From the NCBI RefSeq assembly GCF_900188395.1, contig NZ_FZOB01000007.1:1-64000 (forward strand): a stretch of DNA of 64,000 bases, given 5' to 3'. The position numbers and the translations under genes were made by a program. Under the pieces are notes generated by a model, which ran no database searches, had not been told where the DNA came from, and saw only the letters and a list, made by a program, of their open reading frames with translations. The DNA comes from Desulfurobacterium atlanticum (lineage in GTDB: Bacteria > Aquificota > Aquificia > Desulfurobacteriales > Desulfurobacteriaceae). Within the stretch, counting starts at the first letter, position 1. Each line of letters begins with the position of its first letter. Below, one piece after another: positions 1-9,862 of this stretch.

Positions 1-183
1 GGTATGAATGGGAGAACGCCTTTTGAGGTTTTAAAGAGTAAGTGGGATTGTTTGTTTAATCTTAATGTTGCTTGTTTCCCTGTTGTGCTGCTTGAGGATG
101 TTTTTGTGGTGGCTAATAGGCTGGGGGTATTGGAAAAGGGTGGGGAGAATGTGCTCACCCCCTACCAAAAGGAGAGTGTTTGA
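1..183 (+). pseudogene. C-terminal end of an integrase-fold (rve, DDE) transposase, cut by the window edge
   Basis: The reading frame enters from the left edge with no start and reads through to TGA at 181-183. The peptide begins GMNGRTPFEVLKSKW, which resembles the 'G-NGRTP-EVL' tail found after the catalytic core of IS481/IS3-like rve transposases. The catalytic residues lie outside the window, so the identification rests on this short tail. The last residues and the stop codon are supplied by the MITE that starts at 172. If the element is removed, the frame would instead run through TAC CAA AAG AAA TTT to TAA at 333-335. The gene is therefore probably altered in its last few codons. Whether the rest is intact cannot be judged here. 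Confidence 0.5.
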
Positions 184-316
184 AAATTCTTATTTGTTTC
201 TAAAAGGTATTGAGATTCTTCGGCTGCAAAGCAGCCTCAGAATGACGAAGAAAGTCATCCTGAGGGCAAAGCCCGAAGGATCTCTTAAAGTTCATAGCCA
301 TTTTTCAAACAGCCTC
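172..316 (+). mobile_element. 145-bp MITE-like element, copy A
   Basis: This copy is 145 bp and matches the reverse complement of 21642-21786 with four mismatches (about 97% identity). It is bounded by imperfect terminal inverted repeats, GAGAGTGTTTGAAAA on the left and GAGGCTGTTTGAAAA read inward from the right (13 of 15 match). Inside are two hairpins, each with an AAA loop (GGCTGC-AAA-GCAGCC and GGGC-AAA-GCCC), and no long coding frame of its own. The flanks show a likely imperfect target duplication: CTACCAAAAG at 162-171 and CTACAAAAG at 318-326. It sits in the 3' end of a transposase gene. Small size, inverted ends and lack of a transposase fit a non-autonomous element. Confidence 0.8.
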
Positions 317-339
317 ACTACAAAAGAAATTTTAAAATC

Positions 340-705
340 TTATTTGAGTAATTTCAGAAGTTCGGGAAGAAGATAAATAGTATCAACCACTCCAGCAAAT
401 CCACCGGCAAACAGAGTAGCCGCACATGCGATATCTTTTGCATATTTTGCTGTAAGTTTCCATTCTACTGTAGCTGTATCAACGGCTTTTTCAATTGATG
501 TGTTTATTAATTCTACAATTATTACAAAGTAGTTAATAGTAAATATCAGTAATTTGTTTTTCTGAAGCAGGAGTAGTGAGAGAAGTGCAAGAGATAACCA
601 CAGAAAAAAATTTATTCTAAAGTGAAGGTCTATTTTTAAAGCTGCAACCAGTCCTTCAACTGCATACCTTAACGCTTTAAGTATCCTGATTAAAAATCTT
701 TTCAT
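340..705 (-). CDS. dgkA: Diacylglycerol kinase / undecaprenol kinase (DgkA family)
   Basis: This is a 121-residue integral membrane lipid kinase, the usual length for the family. It carries the signature E65-LINTSIE-K-A-VD (E65, N68, E72, D76) followed by K90-D91, the residues that form the ATP/Mg site in DgkA. Three hydrophobic segments lie near 33-47, 52-68 and 94-110. It phosphorylates a membrane lipid alcohol: diacylglycerol in Gram-negatives, undecaprenol in Gram-positives. The sequence alone does not decide between them. It converges on the MITE-bearing transposase end. An A/T-rich gap separates its start from the divergent ODP-GGDEF gene. Confidence 0.88.
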   Translation of the reverse strand: MKRFLIRILKALRYAVEGLVAALKIDLHFRINFFLWLSLALLSLLLLQKNKLLIFTINYFVIIVELINTSIEKAVDTATVEWKLTAKYAKDIACAATLFAGGFAGVVDTIYLLPELLKLLK

Positions 706-785
706 GTTTTAAAAATATAGCAATTGAAAGTTAAGTTTGGGGTATAATAATTCAATAATTATAAAAATTTTAGGAGGTCTTGTTT

Positions 786-2462
786 TTGAAGATAGACCTT
801 TCGCAACCTATAGAGATAGCAGATGATATTTTCTGGATAGGTTATGTTGTTCCAAATGATCCGTTTCAGTGCCATGTGTATTTAATAAGGAATGGGAGCG
901 AGTCTGTTCTTATAGATCCTGGTAGTATGATAACTTTTCCTGTTGTTCTTGAAAAAATATTTAAGCTTACTACTCTTGACAAAATTAAATACATAATTTT
1001 TCATCATCAAGATCCTGATATCGTTGGATGTTTTTCTACTCTGGAGACTCTGTTTCCTAAAGGGGAAAGATATATTGTTACCCATTGGAGGGCTGAAGTT
1101 TTATTAAAGCATTATAGGTGGAAAACTCCTTTCTATCTTGTTGATAAAAATGATTGGCAATTAAAAGCGGGAGATAGAGAGCTTGAGTTTATTTTTACGC
1201 CGTATGCTCATTTTCCAGGAGCTTTCTGCACATTTGATAAGAAGACAGAAACATTATTCTCAAGTGATATATTCGGTGCTATTACTGATGAGTTTATGTT
1301 GTTTGCTGAAGATGTGGAAGAATATTACGCAGGAGTTGAACTTTTCCATAAACATTATATGCCAAGTAAAGTTGTTTTAAATTATGTTCTTGAAAAGATA
1401 GAAAAAGTTAATCCTGAAATAATAGCTCCTCAACACGGCTCAGTAATCAGAAAAGAGATGATACCTAAAATCATGGAAAGACTTAAAAGCCTTGATTGCG
1501 GTCTTTACCTTCTTGATAAGGAAGAAAGTGATATTTTTGTTCTTAATAGACTTGATGAGATTTTGAAGTCTCTTTTCAGATCAATTATATCTTCTTCAGA
1601 TTTTTCAGTAGTTATGAAAAATCTTTTCTTGAGCGTGAAACAGGAAATTCCTTTCCTTGTTAAGATAAAGCTTGAAGGTTTAGTTGATAGGGAAAGGAGA
1701 TTTATCGTTGATGTTCGTGAAGATATTATAAAGGAAAGGATTGTTGAAAATGTGAAGCGGGAAAATGAAAAAGGAAAATGTGCTTTTACGGAGGCTCTTG
1801 AAACAGATAAAGGAAAGGTTGGGGAACTTATTTTTTATACAGATAAACTTTTAAGTGAAGATGATAAAAAGTTTGTTAGTTTACTGATTAAGCATGTTAA
1901 GTATGCTCTGGCAGCAAGTTTTGAAAAGGAAATAGAGAAAAAACTTATAGAGATGGAAAACAGGAAGCTTCTGGAAAAAGTTTCTTTAGATCCTCTGACG
2001 CAGCTTTTTAATAGGGGATACCTTTATAATTTTTTACATAGAGCAATAAAAGGATTTATAAAGAATGGTTTTCCTGTGTCAGCTGCAATTATAGATATAG
2101 ACTATTTCAAGCTTGTGAATGATACTCATGGGCATCTTGTGGGAGATGTAGTTTTAAAAGGTCTTGCTGATATGATGAGGAGGGAGTTTAGAAGTACCGA
2201 TTGTATAATTAGATATGGAGGGGAGGAGTTTGTTGTGGTTATGCCGTTTACAGATTTAAAGAGAGCTTGTTTAAAAATGGAAAATTTTAGAAGGAAAGTA
2301 GAGAACAAAATCCTTTACAAAGAAAAAGGGTTGAAAATTACAATAAGCGTTGGGGTGAGTCAGTATAAAAAGGGTATGACAATAAAAGAGTTTCTTGAGA
2401 AAATAGATAGTAATCTTTATAAAGCCAAGCGGTCTGGAAGGAACAGAGTGATTTGTGGGTAA
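786..2462 (+). CDS. ODP-like metallo-beta-lactamase-fold diiron domain fused to a GGDEF diguanylate cyclase
   Basis: The protein has about 558 residues. Residues 1-230 match the flavodiiron/ODP type of beta-lactamase fold: HHQDPD (73-78), H100, H142 and D161 stand where the diiron ligands lie in oxygen-binding diiron proteins. A middle region (about 260-375) may be a GAF-like linker, followed by a short helical stretch. The C-terminal GGDEF domain has an intact GGEEF (about 478-482). The RSTD tetrad five residues upstream is the RxxD inhibitory I-site. The expected role is c-di-GMP synthesis controlled by O2 or another diiron ligand. I chose the TTG at 786 because AGGAGG (772-777) is 8 nt upstream; the in-frame TTG at 780 would be only 2 nt away. 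A TATAAT -10-like box lies at 743-748. No signal peptide is seen, so it should be cytoplasmic. Confidence 0.85.
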   Translation: MKIDLSQPIEIADDIFWIGYVVPNDPFQCHVYLIRNGSESVLIDPGSMITFPVVLEKIFKLTTLDKIKYIIFHHQDPDIVGCFSTLETLFPKGERYIVTHWRAEVLLKHYRWKTPFYLVDKNDWQLKAGDRELEFIFTPYAHFPGAFCTFDKKTETLFSSDIFGAITDEFMLFAEDVEEYYAGVELFHKHYMPSKVVLNYVLEKIEKVNPEIIAPQHGSVIRKEMIPKIMERLKSLDCGLYLLDKEESDIFVLNRLDEILKSLFRSIISSSDFSVVMKNLFLSVKQEIPFLVKIKLEGLVDRERRFIVDVREDIIKERIVENVKRENEKGKCAFTEALETDKGKVGELIFYTDKLLSEDDKKFVSLLIKHVKYALAASFEKEIEKKLIEMENRKLLEKVSLDPLTQLFNRGYLYNFLHRAIKGFIKNGFPVSAAIIDIDYFKLVNDTHGHLVGDVVLKGLADMMRREFRSTDCIIRYGGEEFVVVMPFTDLKRACLKMENFRRKVENKILYKEKGLKITISVGVSQYKKGMTIKEFLEKIDSNLYKAKRSGRNRVICG

Positions 2463-2476
2463 TATTTTAAGGGGGT

Positions 2477-2824
2477 ATGGAATTGGGAGAAAAAAAGGAA
2501 GGTTTTATTGATGCACTTTTTGACTTTTCCTTTTCGAAGTTTATAACTCCGAAAATAGCTGGAGTATGGCTTATTGTTGCTTATCTGTTTGAATCACTCA
2601 TAGCACTTGGAGCTCTGCTTTCCTCTTTAAATGCGGGAGGAACTGCCTTCGTTTCCACTTTGATACTCGTTGCTTTAATCTTACCTGTTGCTCTTATAGG
2701 AACAAGAATTACCATTGAGGGAATGGTATCTCTTGTAAAGATTGCAGAAGAGAGTGTGAGGATAAGAGAGTTGCTTGAGAATAAAGCGAGAGGAGAATCA
2801 GAAGAAGAAGAAGAAAGGGGATAA
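2477..2824 (+). CDS. DUF4282 family small membrane protein
   Basis: This is a 115-residue protein whose start is preceded by AAGGGGG. The segment FDFSFSKFITPKI (about 16-28) followed by two transmembrane helices (about 29-52 and 58-82) is the DUF4282 pattern. The C-terminus is a charged helix ending in a Glu-rich tail. The function of the family is unknown. It starts 14 bp after the diguanylate cyclase stop, so the two are probably co-transcribed. That placement could link it to the same signalling output, but this is inference. Confidence 0.72.
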   Translation: MELGEKKEGFIDALFDFSFSKFITPKIAGVWLIVAYLFESLIALGALLSSLNAGGTAFVSTLILVALILPVALIGTRITIEGMVSLVKIAEESVRIRELLENKARGESEEEEERG

Positions 2825-2933
2825 CTGTTAAAATAGAAAATTTGTGGGGGGACGAATATTTGTATAGTTGCTGTTTTTGAAAAGATCGTTTTATGGTTTT
2901 ATTAAAAATTAGGATTTATAGAATTTTAAGCAA

Positions 2934-2962
2934 TTGACATTCTTGTTCACTGCAACTATTAT
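2934..2962 (+). promoter_or_regulatory. Sigma-70-type promoter of katG
   Basis: A perfect -35 TTGACA (2934-2939) is followed by a 17-bp spacer and a TATTAT -10 (2957-2962). It lies 34 bp upstream of the katG start. Geometry and sequence match the housekeeping consensus. Confidence 0.75.
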
Positions 2963-2974
2963 TAAAAATGATAA
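2959..2974. promoter_or_regulatory. Inverted repeat overlapping the katG -10, possible operator
   Basis: TTATTA-AAAA-TGATAA forms an imperfect 6-4-6 inverted repeat that overlaps the -10 box and runs into the likely transcription start. The size and A/T-rich half-sites resemble Fur/PerR-family operators, and PerR often represses katG. The match to any one consensus is weak, so the regulator is a guess. Confidence 0.3.
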
Positions 2975-2987
2975 CTAATTTAATTAG

Positions 2988-5192
<2,205 letters not shown>

Positions 5193-5232
5193 ATCTTTAA
5201 ATTAGATTTTTATTCTGTAATTTGGTGTTAAA

Positions 5233-5262
5233 GGCCGGGGAATTTCCCGGTCTTTTTTGTTT
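5233..5262 (+). terminator. Rho-independent terminator of katG
   Basis: GGCCGGG and CCCGGTC form a GC-rich stem around AATT-type loop bases, followed by TTTTTT. It starts about 40 bp after the katG stop. Confidence 0.85.
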
Positions 5263-5342
5263 CCTTCAACTTATTCAGATTTGTGCTGAAAATGATGGGA
5301 TTTTAAAAACTTAAGTTGTGTTGAGGGATAATTTTTCTATTT

Positions 5343-5694
5343 TGGTGGAGGTGGCGGGATTCGAACCCGCGTCCGGAGATGCGGTCCGGATAGCTTCTAC
5401 ACGCTTAGCCTGTGTTTTGTTTTTTCGCTTCGGAGTTAGCCCACAGGCAGGCGCTCCGAAGCTATCCCCGTAAAGTTTCGGTTATCACCCCCGGGGAAAG
5501 GGTGGTAACCTATCTCCCCTCTCTGTCGCCCTACCTGTAACCGGGGAGATGGGTTACAGGGGGCGTCGCTGCATTATTAGGCAGCGAGAGCTAAGTTTTC
5601 GTCGGCAGCTATTTGCTGTGCCTTTTTTACGAGGTAGGCGCCTCGGCGTGCCGCTATCCGTACCGTTGCATCCCCGTCGAAACCAGTCACCCCC
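5343..5694 (-). ncRNA. ssrA: tmRNA (ssrA), 352 nt, one-piece
   Basis: Read on the minus strand, the RNA begins GGGGGUGACUGGUUUCGACG and ends with a T-arm (GGUUCGAAUCCCGCC) and encoded CCA. The 5' GGGGGUG pairs fully with the 3' CACCUCC to make the tRNA-like acceptor stem (one G-U). Between them lie the tag reading frame and several pseudoknot-like GC stems. It rescues stalled ribosomes together with SmpB. It is a one-piece molecule, not the permuted two-piece form. Upstream (5695-5765) is A/T rich with several TATAAT-like boxes, but I could not settle on one promoter. Confidence 0.95.
5574..5606 (-). other. tmRNA proteolysis-tag reading frame, ADENLALAA followed by two stops
   Basis: By alignment with the E. 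coli tmRNA, the resume codon is the GCC that follows AAAUAGCU. The frame then reads Ala-Asp-Glu-Asn-Leu-Ala-Leu-Ala-Ala and ends UAA UAA. With the alanine from charged tmRNA the tag is AADENLALAA. The ALAA end is the usual ClpXP-type degron. Confidence 0.82.
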
Positions 5695-5765
5695 ATATTT
5701 TAAGGAGGTTTGCTGAATATATAATTTATGCTATAATGGAATTTTGGCAAATGGTGGGTGTATTC

Positions 5766-6782
5766 CTATCTTTGCATCAATAGTTCTTTTGCCCACTTTA
5801 CATTAAATCCCTGCTTTAACACGAGATATGCTTCATTCTGCATTGAAAGCTTTGAGTGCCATACTCCAGCCTCCATAAAAAGGAATATTACCCCCATAAA
5901 AACACCTACTGCAAGAATTGGATAAACAAAGAATGGGATTTCTCTACTGAGTATCTGAAGTCTTATTCCGTTTCTATTACACGCTTCTTTACACTCAAGG
6001 CACATTGTGCATTCAGTATTGTTAAACTCTATACTTTTATGGGGTTTCAACCCAATTATACATTTTGAACAGAGATTACAGTTATTGCAGTTTGCAGGGC
6101 ATCTTCTTAAATGGGTTAAAGAAAAGAGGTTAAATATTCCATAAAATGCTCCAAGGGGACATAGATATTTACACCAAAATCTGGGAATTATGAAGGAAAA
6201 TGCCACTATACCAAAAATTATAGAAGCTATAAGAGGTCTATCTCCTTTAAAAAGTTCTATCCAGAATTTAAAAAGTTCAATGTCTGCGGCCGCGTTTATA
6301 TTCTGATTCATCATTGCCATCATCTGTGGAGGTATTTGCAGGATTATGTAAATAATCCATCCGAGGAGTAGAAATTTTACGGTTCTTAATGGATAATCAA
6401 GAAGAAAATATAGTTTATGGTTTTTAATCTTTTCGCCTATTTTATCAAGGTCTTTGGCAAACGGAGTTTTGTTTCGCAAGAATGTAAGAATATCCTGAAA
6501 AGTTCCCACCGGACAGAAAAAACTACAGAAGGCTTTACCGAAAAGAAATGTTGTAATAATTGCTGCAACCATTATAGCCATGGCTGCTGGATGAAAAGGG
6601 TCTGTAATACCGCTTCTGATTTGCATTATTATGTCGTAAACACCGGAAATGGGACAGAATCCGTCCATGAAGTCGGGGCGAGGCTTACCGTAATAAACAA
6701 ACATTGCATAACTGTAAATTCCGTAGGCTGTAAGGATGAGAAAAAAGGCTTGGATGAGCTGTCTTAATCTTTTTGTGTTCAT
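5766..6782 (-). CDS. NapH/YccM-type membrane polyferredoxin (4Fe-4S)
   Basis: This 338-residue membrane protein has about five or six transmembrane segments, two CxxxCP motifs (CSFFCP at 86-91 and CKYLCP near 206) and two cysteine clusters (CPANCNNCNLCSKC and CTMCLECKEAC) for two [4Fe-4S] centres. This is the architecture of NapH/NosR-C-terminal/YccM proteins, which pass electrons between the quinol pool and periplasmic or membrane partners. No nap, nos or other respiratory partner lies beside it, so its electron acceptor is unknown. AGGAG precedes the start, and a TTGACA promoter lies upstream. It stands alone between ssrA and tyrS. Confidence 0.82.
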   Translation of the reverse strand: MNTKRLRQLIQAFFLILTAYGIYSYAMFVYYGKPRPDFMDGFCPISGVYDIIMQIRSGITDPFHPAAMAIMVAAIITTFLFGKAFCSFFCPVGTFQDILTFLRNKTPFAKDLDKIGEKIKNHKLYFLLDYPLRTVKFLLLGWIIYIILQIPPQMMAMMNQNINAAADIELFKFWIELFKGDRPLIASIIFGIVAFSFIIPRFWCKYLCPLGAFYGIFNLFSLTHLRRCPANCNNCNLCSKCIIGLKPHKSIEFNNTECTMCLECKEACNRNGIRLQILSREIPFFVYPILAVGVFMGVIFLFMEAGVWHSKLSMQNEAYLVLKQGFNVKWAKELLMQR

Positions 6783-6812
6783 CGCATTCTCCTTAATATT
6801 TGTTTTCTTAAA

Positions 6813-6841
6813 AGTTTAACTTTGTTTTATTTAAATGTCAA
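6813..6841 (-). promoter_or_regulatory. Promoter of the NapH-like gene
   Basis: On the minus strand a perfect TTGACA (-35, 6841-6836) is separated by 17 bp from TAAACT (-10, 6818-6813), about 30 bp upstream of the start codon. The -10 is a 4/6 match. Confidence 0.5.
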
Positions 6842-6923
6842 GAAATAAATAAATTTCTAAAAATCTAAAAGTTATTGATTTTTTATACTAAAGACCTGGA
6901 TGAGAAATTTATTGTAGAGAAAC

Positions 6924-6971
6924 CCTAGATAGGGGGAAGCGGAAGTTCCCTGTAGTTAAGAGGAAACTTCC
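6924..6971 (-). terminator. Stem-loops over and after the tyrS stop, weak terminator
   Basis: On the minus strand GGAAGTTTCCT and AGGGAACTTCC make an 11-bp stem with one G-U. It overlaps the tyrS stop codon. Next comes a small CCCT/AGGG hairpin followed by TTTCTCT. The strong stem lacks a U-tract of its own, so termination is uncertain. Confidence 0.4.
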
Positions 6972-8176
6972 ACGTTTTCAGGTTTTATTCTTGCAAATCT
7001 TCTTTTTCCAACCTGCAGAATAATTTCTTTTGAAAGAACATCTATTTTTGTATTTTCATCGGTAATTTTTTTGCCATCAATTCTCACGCCACCACCTTTA
7101 ATCTGTCTTCTTCCTTCTGAAGTGCTTTTTACAAGTCCAGCTTCTTTTAGAAGACGTGGTAGCCACACGGGGTTTTCAGGTATTGTTATTTTGGGTTCTG
7201 GTATCTCTTCCGGGATTTCCCTTTTTGAAAACACTTTCTCAAAATGCTTTCTTGCTTCTACTGCTGCTTCTTCACCGTGAAAGGTTTTAACTATAATCTC
7301 TCCGAGCTTCTTTTTAACTTCCATCGGGTGAAGTTTGCCTTCTTCCACAAGATGTTTCATGCTTTCTATCTCTTCCTTTGGAACTCTTGTTACAAGTTCG
7401 TAGTATCGCCACATAAGCTGGTCTGAAATTCTCATCACTTTTCCAAACTGTTCTTTAGGGTCTTCCATTATTCCGATATAGTTTCCAAGAGATTTACTCA
7501 TCTTTTGGACACCGTCAAGTCCTTCAAGTATCGGCATCATTATGCATGCTTGCTGACTTTTACCGTATTCTTTCTGAAGGTGTCTTCCCACAAGAAGATT
7601 GAATTTCTGATCTGTTCCTCCAAGTTCAACATCTGCCTCAAGAGCTACAGAATCGTATCCCTGAAGGAGAGGATATAAAAACTCATGAATATGTATCGGC
7701 CTGTTTTCTTTAAATCTTTTAGCAAAATCCTCTCTTTCAAGCATTCTGGCAACGGTGTATTTTGATGCAAGTTTTATAAGGTCAACAGGGGATAGTTTTG
7801 ATAGCCATTCACTGTTAAAAACGACGACAGTTTTCTCTTTATCAAGAATTTTAAAAACCTGCTCTGCATAGGTTTTTGCGTTTTCTAAAATCTCCTCTTT
7901 TGAAAGAGGTGGCCGTGTTTCAGATTTTCCTGTAGGGTCACCTATCATGGCTGTAAAGTCGCCTATAAGGAAATATACTGTATGCCCGAGTTCCTGAAAA
8001 TCTCTTAATTTCCACAGAAGAACAGTATGGCCAAGGTGAAGGTCTGGTGCTGTCGGGTCAAACCCAGCTTTTACTTTAAGTATTTTGCCTTTTTTCAGTT
8101 TTTCTAAAAGTTCCTCTTCACCGATTATTTCAGCTGTGCCTCTTTTTATTATCTCAAGTTGCTTTTCAGGTGTCAT
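6956..8176 (-). CDS. tyrS: Tyrosyl-tRNA synthetase
   Basis: This is a 406-residue class I synthetase that charges tRNA-Tyr in the cytoplasm. It has the HIGH-type motif HLGH (47-50) and KMSKS (225-229), the tyrosine-binding stretch around QGYDS (172-176) and GGTDQ (186-190), and an S4 RNA-binding domain at about 340-400. Length and motifs fit the TyrZ-like bacterial branch. Its first codons overlap the end of the upstream acetyltransferase gene by 11 bp. It is the last gene of a minus-strand run with lysS, so the two synthetases may share a transcript. Confidence 0.96.
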   Translation of the reverse strand: MTPEKQLEIIKRGTAEIIGEEELLEKLKKGKILKVKAGFDPTAPDLHLGHTVLLWKLRDFQELGHTVYFLIGDFTAMIGDPTGKSETRPPLSKEEILENAKTYAEQVFKILDKEKTVVVFNSEWLSKLSPVDLIKLASKYTVARMLEREDFAKRFKENRPIHIHEFLYPLLQGYDSVALEADVELGGTDQKFNLLVGRHLQKEYGKSQQACIMMPILEGLDGVQKMSKSLGNYIGIMEDPKEQFGKVMRISDQLMWRYYELVTRVPKEEIESMKHLVEEGKLHPMEVKKKLGEIIVKTFHGEEAAVEARKHFEKVFSKREIPEEIPEPKITIPENPVWLPRLLKEAGLVKSTSEGRRQIKGGGVRIDGKKITDENTKIDVLSKEIILQVGKRRFARIKPENVEVSS

Positions 8177-8642
8177 TGTTTCCTCCTGTTTCTATTTCCA
8201 TCGCAGTTTCATCACAGTTTGGAAATTTTACGCAATTGATACAATCTCTCCATATCTTTTGAGGCAGAGTGTTTTTATCTATCTCTTTAAATCCTAACTT
8301 TTTGAAAAATTCACTCTGATATGTAAGGGTAAATATTCTTGTTATTTGAAGGTGTTTTGCATCTTCAAGGCAGGCTTTTATAAGGGTTCTTCCTATTCCC
8401 TGCTTTCTTTTTTCTGGATGAACTGCGAGGGAGCGTATCTCTGCAAGGTTGTCCCACACCACTGTAAGAGCGCAAACACCAAGTATTTTTCCGTCTTCTT
8501 CATAAACAAAAAAATCTCTTATGTTTTCATATATACTGTTGAGAGAGCGGGGAAGCATAAGCCCCTGCTTGGCATACTCGTTAATCAGAAATTGGATAGC
8601 TTCTGCATCTTTTATGGTTGCTTTTCTAACTTTCCCTTTCAA
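8166..8642 (-). CDS. argA: Short ArgA-type N-acetyltransferase (GNAT), probable N-acetylglutamate synthase
   Basis: This 158-residue GNAT-fold protein has the acetyl-CoA loop RKQGIGRTL (79-87) and a C-terminal LPQKIW...[10 protein letters not shown] region (126-143). That C-terminal region is seen in the stand-alone 'short' N-acetylglutamate synthases, which lack the amino-acid kinase domain of E. coli ArgA. It would make N-acetylglutamate from glutamate (or act on glutamine) for arginine synthesis. C134, C137 and C143 may bind a metal, but this is only suggested by spacing. It overlaps lolC-like by 4 bp and tyrS by 11 bp. No other arginine genes are nearby. Confidence 0.72.
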   Translation of the reverse strand: MKGKVRKATIKDAEAIQFLINEYAKQGLMLPRSLNSIYENIRDFFVYEEDGKILGVCALTVVWDNLAEIRSLAVHPEKRKQGIGRTLIKACLEDAKHLQITRIFTLTYQSEFFKKLGFKEIDKNTLPQKIWRDCINCVKFPNCDETAMEIETGGNNDT

Positions 8643-9862
8643 TTTTCACCTGCTCTAAGAACTTTAATCGGGTCTGTTTTAGCGGCTTTTCTTGCAGGAT
8701 AAATTGTTGCCAGAACGCTTATTAAAATGGCTGCCACTCCCGCAATTATACAGTCAGAAAGCTGAAGTTTAAAAGGTAGATGGTCTATGTAGTAAACATC
8801 GGGAGGTAGGGCTATAAGTTTATATTTTTCTCCCAGAAAAGATATTCCTATTCCTATTATTTCTCCTATTATCGTGCCTATTACACCTATGAGAAAGCCC
8901 TGTGTCATGAACACTTTAAGTATGAATCTATCTTTTGCTCCTAAAGTTTTGAGAATGGCTATATCTTTACTCTTGTGGTTTACATTCATCATTAAAAGGC
9001 TTGAGATATTAAAAGATGCCACGATAACTATTAACGTAAGTATTAGAAACATTGCCAATTTTTCAAGTTTTAAAGCGGAAAATAGACTTTTATTCATGGA
9101 TATCCAGTCGTTTACGATAAAGCTGTCTCCAACTGCCTTTCTTATTTCTTTTTCAGCCAGTTTAACGTTATCTGGGCTGTCAAGTTTTACCATTATTCCT
9201 GCTGGTTTGACGCCAAAAACTTCCTCTACGGTGTCAATATGAGCCAGGATAAGGGCGGAATCAAACTGATACATTCCAACATTAAAAATCCCTGTCACTG
9301 TGAATTTGCCGGTTCTGGGGATGTATCCAAAAGGAGTTTTTATTCCCAATGGAGAAATAAGGGTAATTCTATCTCCTACGGTCACTCCTACAGTATTTGC
9401 AAGAGTTTCTCCAATTACAACGCCATTTTTTTCCTTTTTGAAAATATCCCAACTACCGGCAACTAAGTGGCGCGGGATATTTGTAACTTTGGGTTCCCTG
9501 TCAGGAACACATCCTCTCAAATTTCCGCTAGAAAAGGCATTCTCTCCAGCAGAAACCATCACAGGAGTATAGCTGAAAAGTTCAGCACCTTTTACATGTG
9601 GAAGTTTCAATATTTTTTTCTCAGCTTCTTTAAGATTGCTTTTCTCTATTCCTGCATCCATCACTATAATATCAGCATTACTTGAGAGCAACCTATCTTT
9701 TATAGCACTTTGAAACCCTGTCATTACAGAATTTACAATTATTAAAGCTGCAACTCCAACGACAACACCAAGAATTGCTATAAGGAAGACAAAGGAGAGG
9801 AAACCTTCCCCTCTCCTTGGCTTTATCCCTTTAATTGAAAACCATTTTGTAAGTTTATTCAT
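8639..9862 (-). CDS. lolC: LolC/LolE-family ABC permease (lipoprotein release)
   Basis: The 407-residue protein has one N-terminal transmembrane helix (about 21-45), a large periplasmic MacB-like domain (about 46-265) and three C-terminal helices (about 268-292, 318-345, 371-390). It ends in [19 protein letters not shown], the typical LolC/FtsX tail. It should extract lipoproteins from the inner membrane for transfer to LolA. The lysS-lolC order is common in diderm bacteria, but the ATPase gene lolD, which usually comes next, is absent here. A single permease suggests a LolF-like or homodimeric complex. It overlaps lysS by 8 bp. Confidence 0.85.
   Translation of the reverse strand: MNKLTKWFSIKGIKPRRGEGFLSFVFLIAILGVVVGVAALIIVNSVMTGFQSAIKDRLLSSNADIIVMDAGIEKSNLKEAEKKILKLPHVKGAELFSYTPVMVSAGENAFSSGNLRGCVPDREPKVTNIPRHLVAGSWDIFKKEKNGVVIGETLANTVGVTVGDRITLISPLGIKTPFGYIPRTGKFTVTGIFNVGMYQFDSALILAHIDTVEEVFGVKPAGIMVKLDSPDNVKLAEKEIRKAVGDSFIVNDWISMNKSLFSALKLEKLAMFLILTLIVIVASFNISSLLMMNVNHKSKDIAILKTLGAKDRFILKVFMTQGFLIGVIGTIIGEIIGIGISFLGEKYKLIALPPDVYYIDHLPFKLQLSDCIIAGVAAILISVLATIYPARKAAKTDPIKVLRAGEN

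Noticed and set aside
65-376. Open frame of about 100 codons over the left-edge repeat
   Set aside because: It reads through the MITE and the transposase end in another frame; the transposase-like frame 1-183 and the repeat explain the sequence.
5343-5420. A tRNA gene suggested by GGTTCGAATCCC on the minus strand
   Set aside because: The T-arm belongs to tmRNA: there is no anticodon arm, and the 5' partner of the acceptor stem lies 350 nt away.
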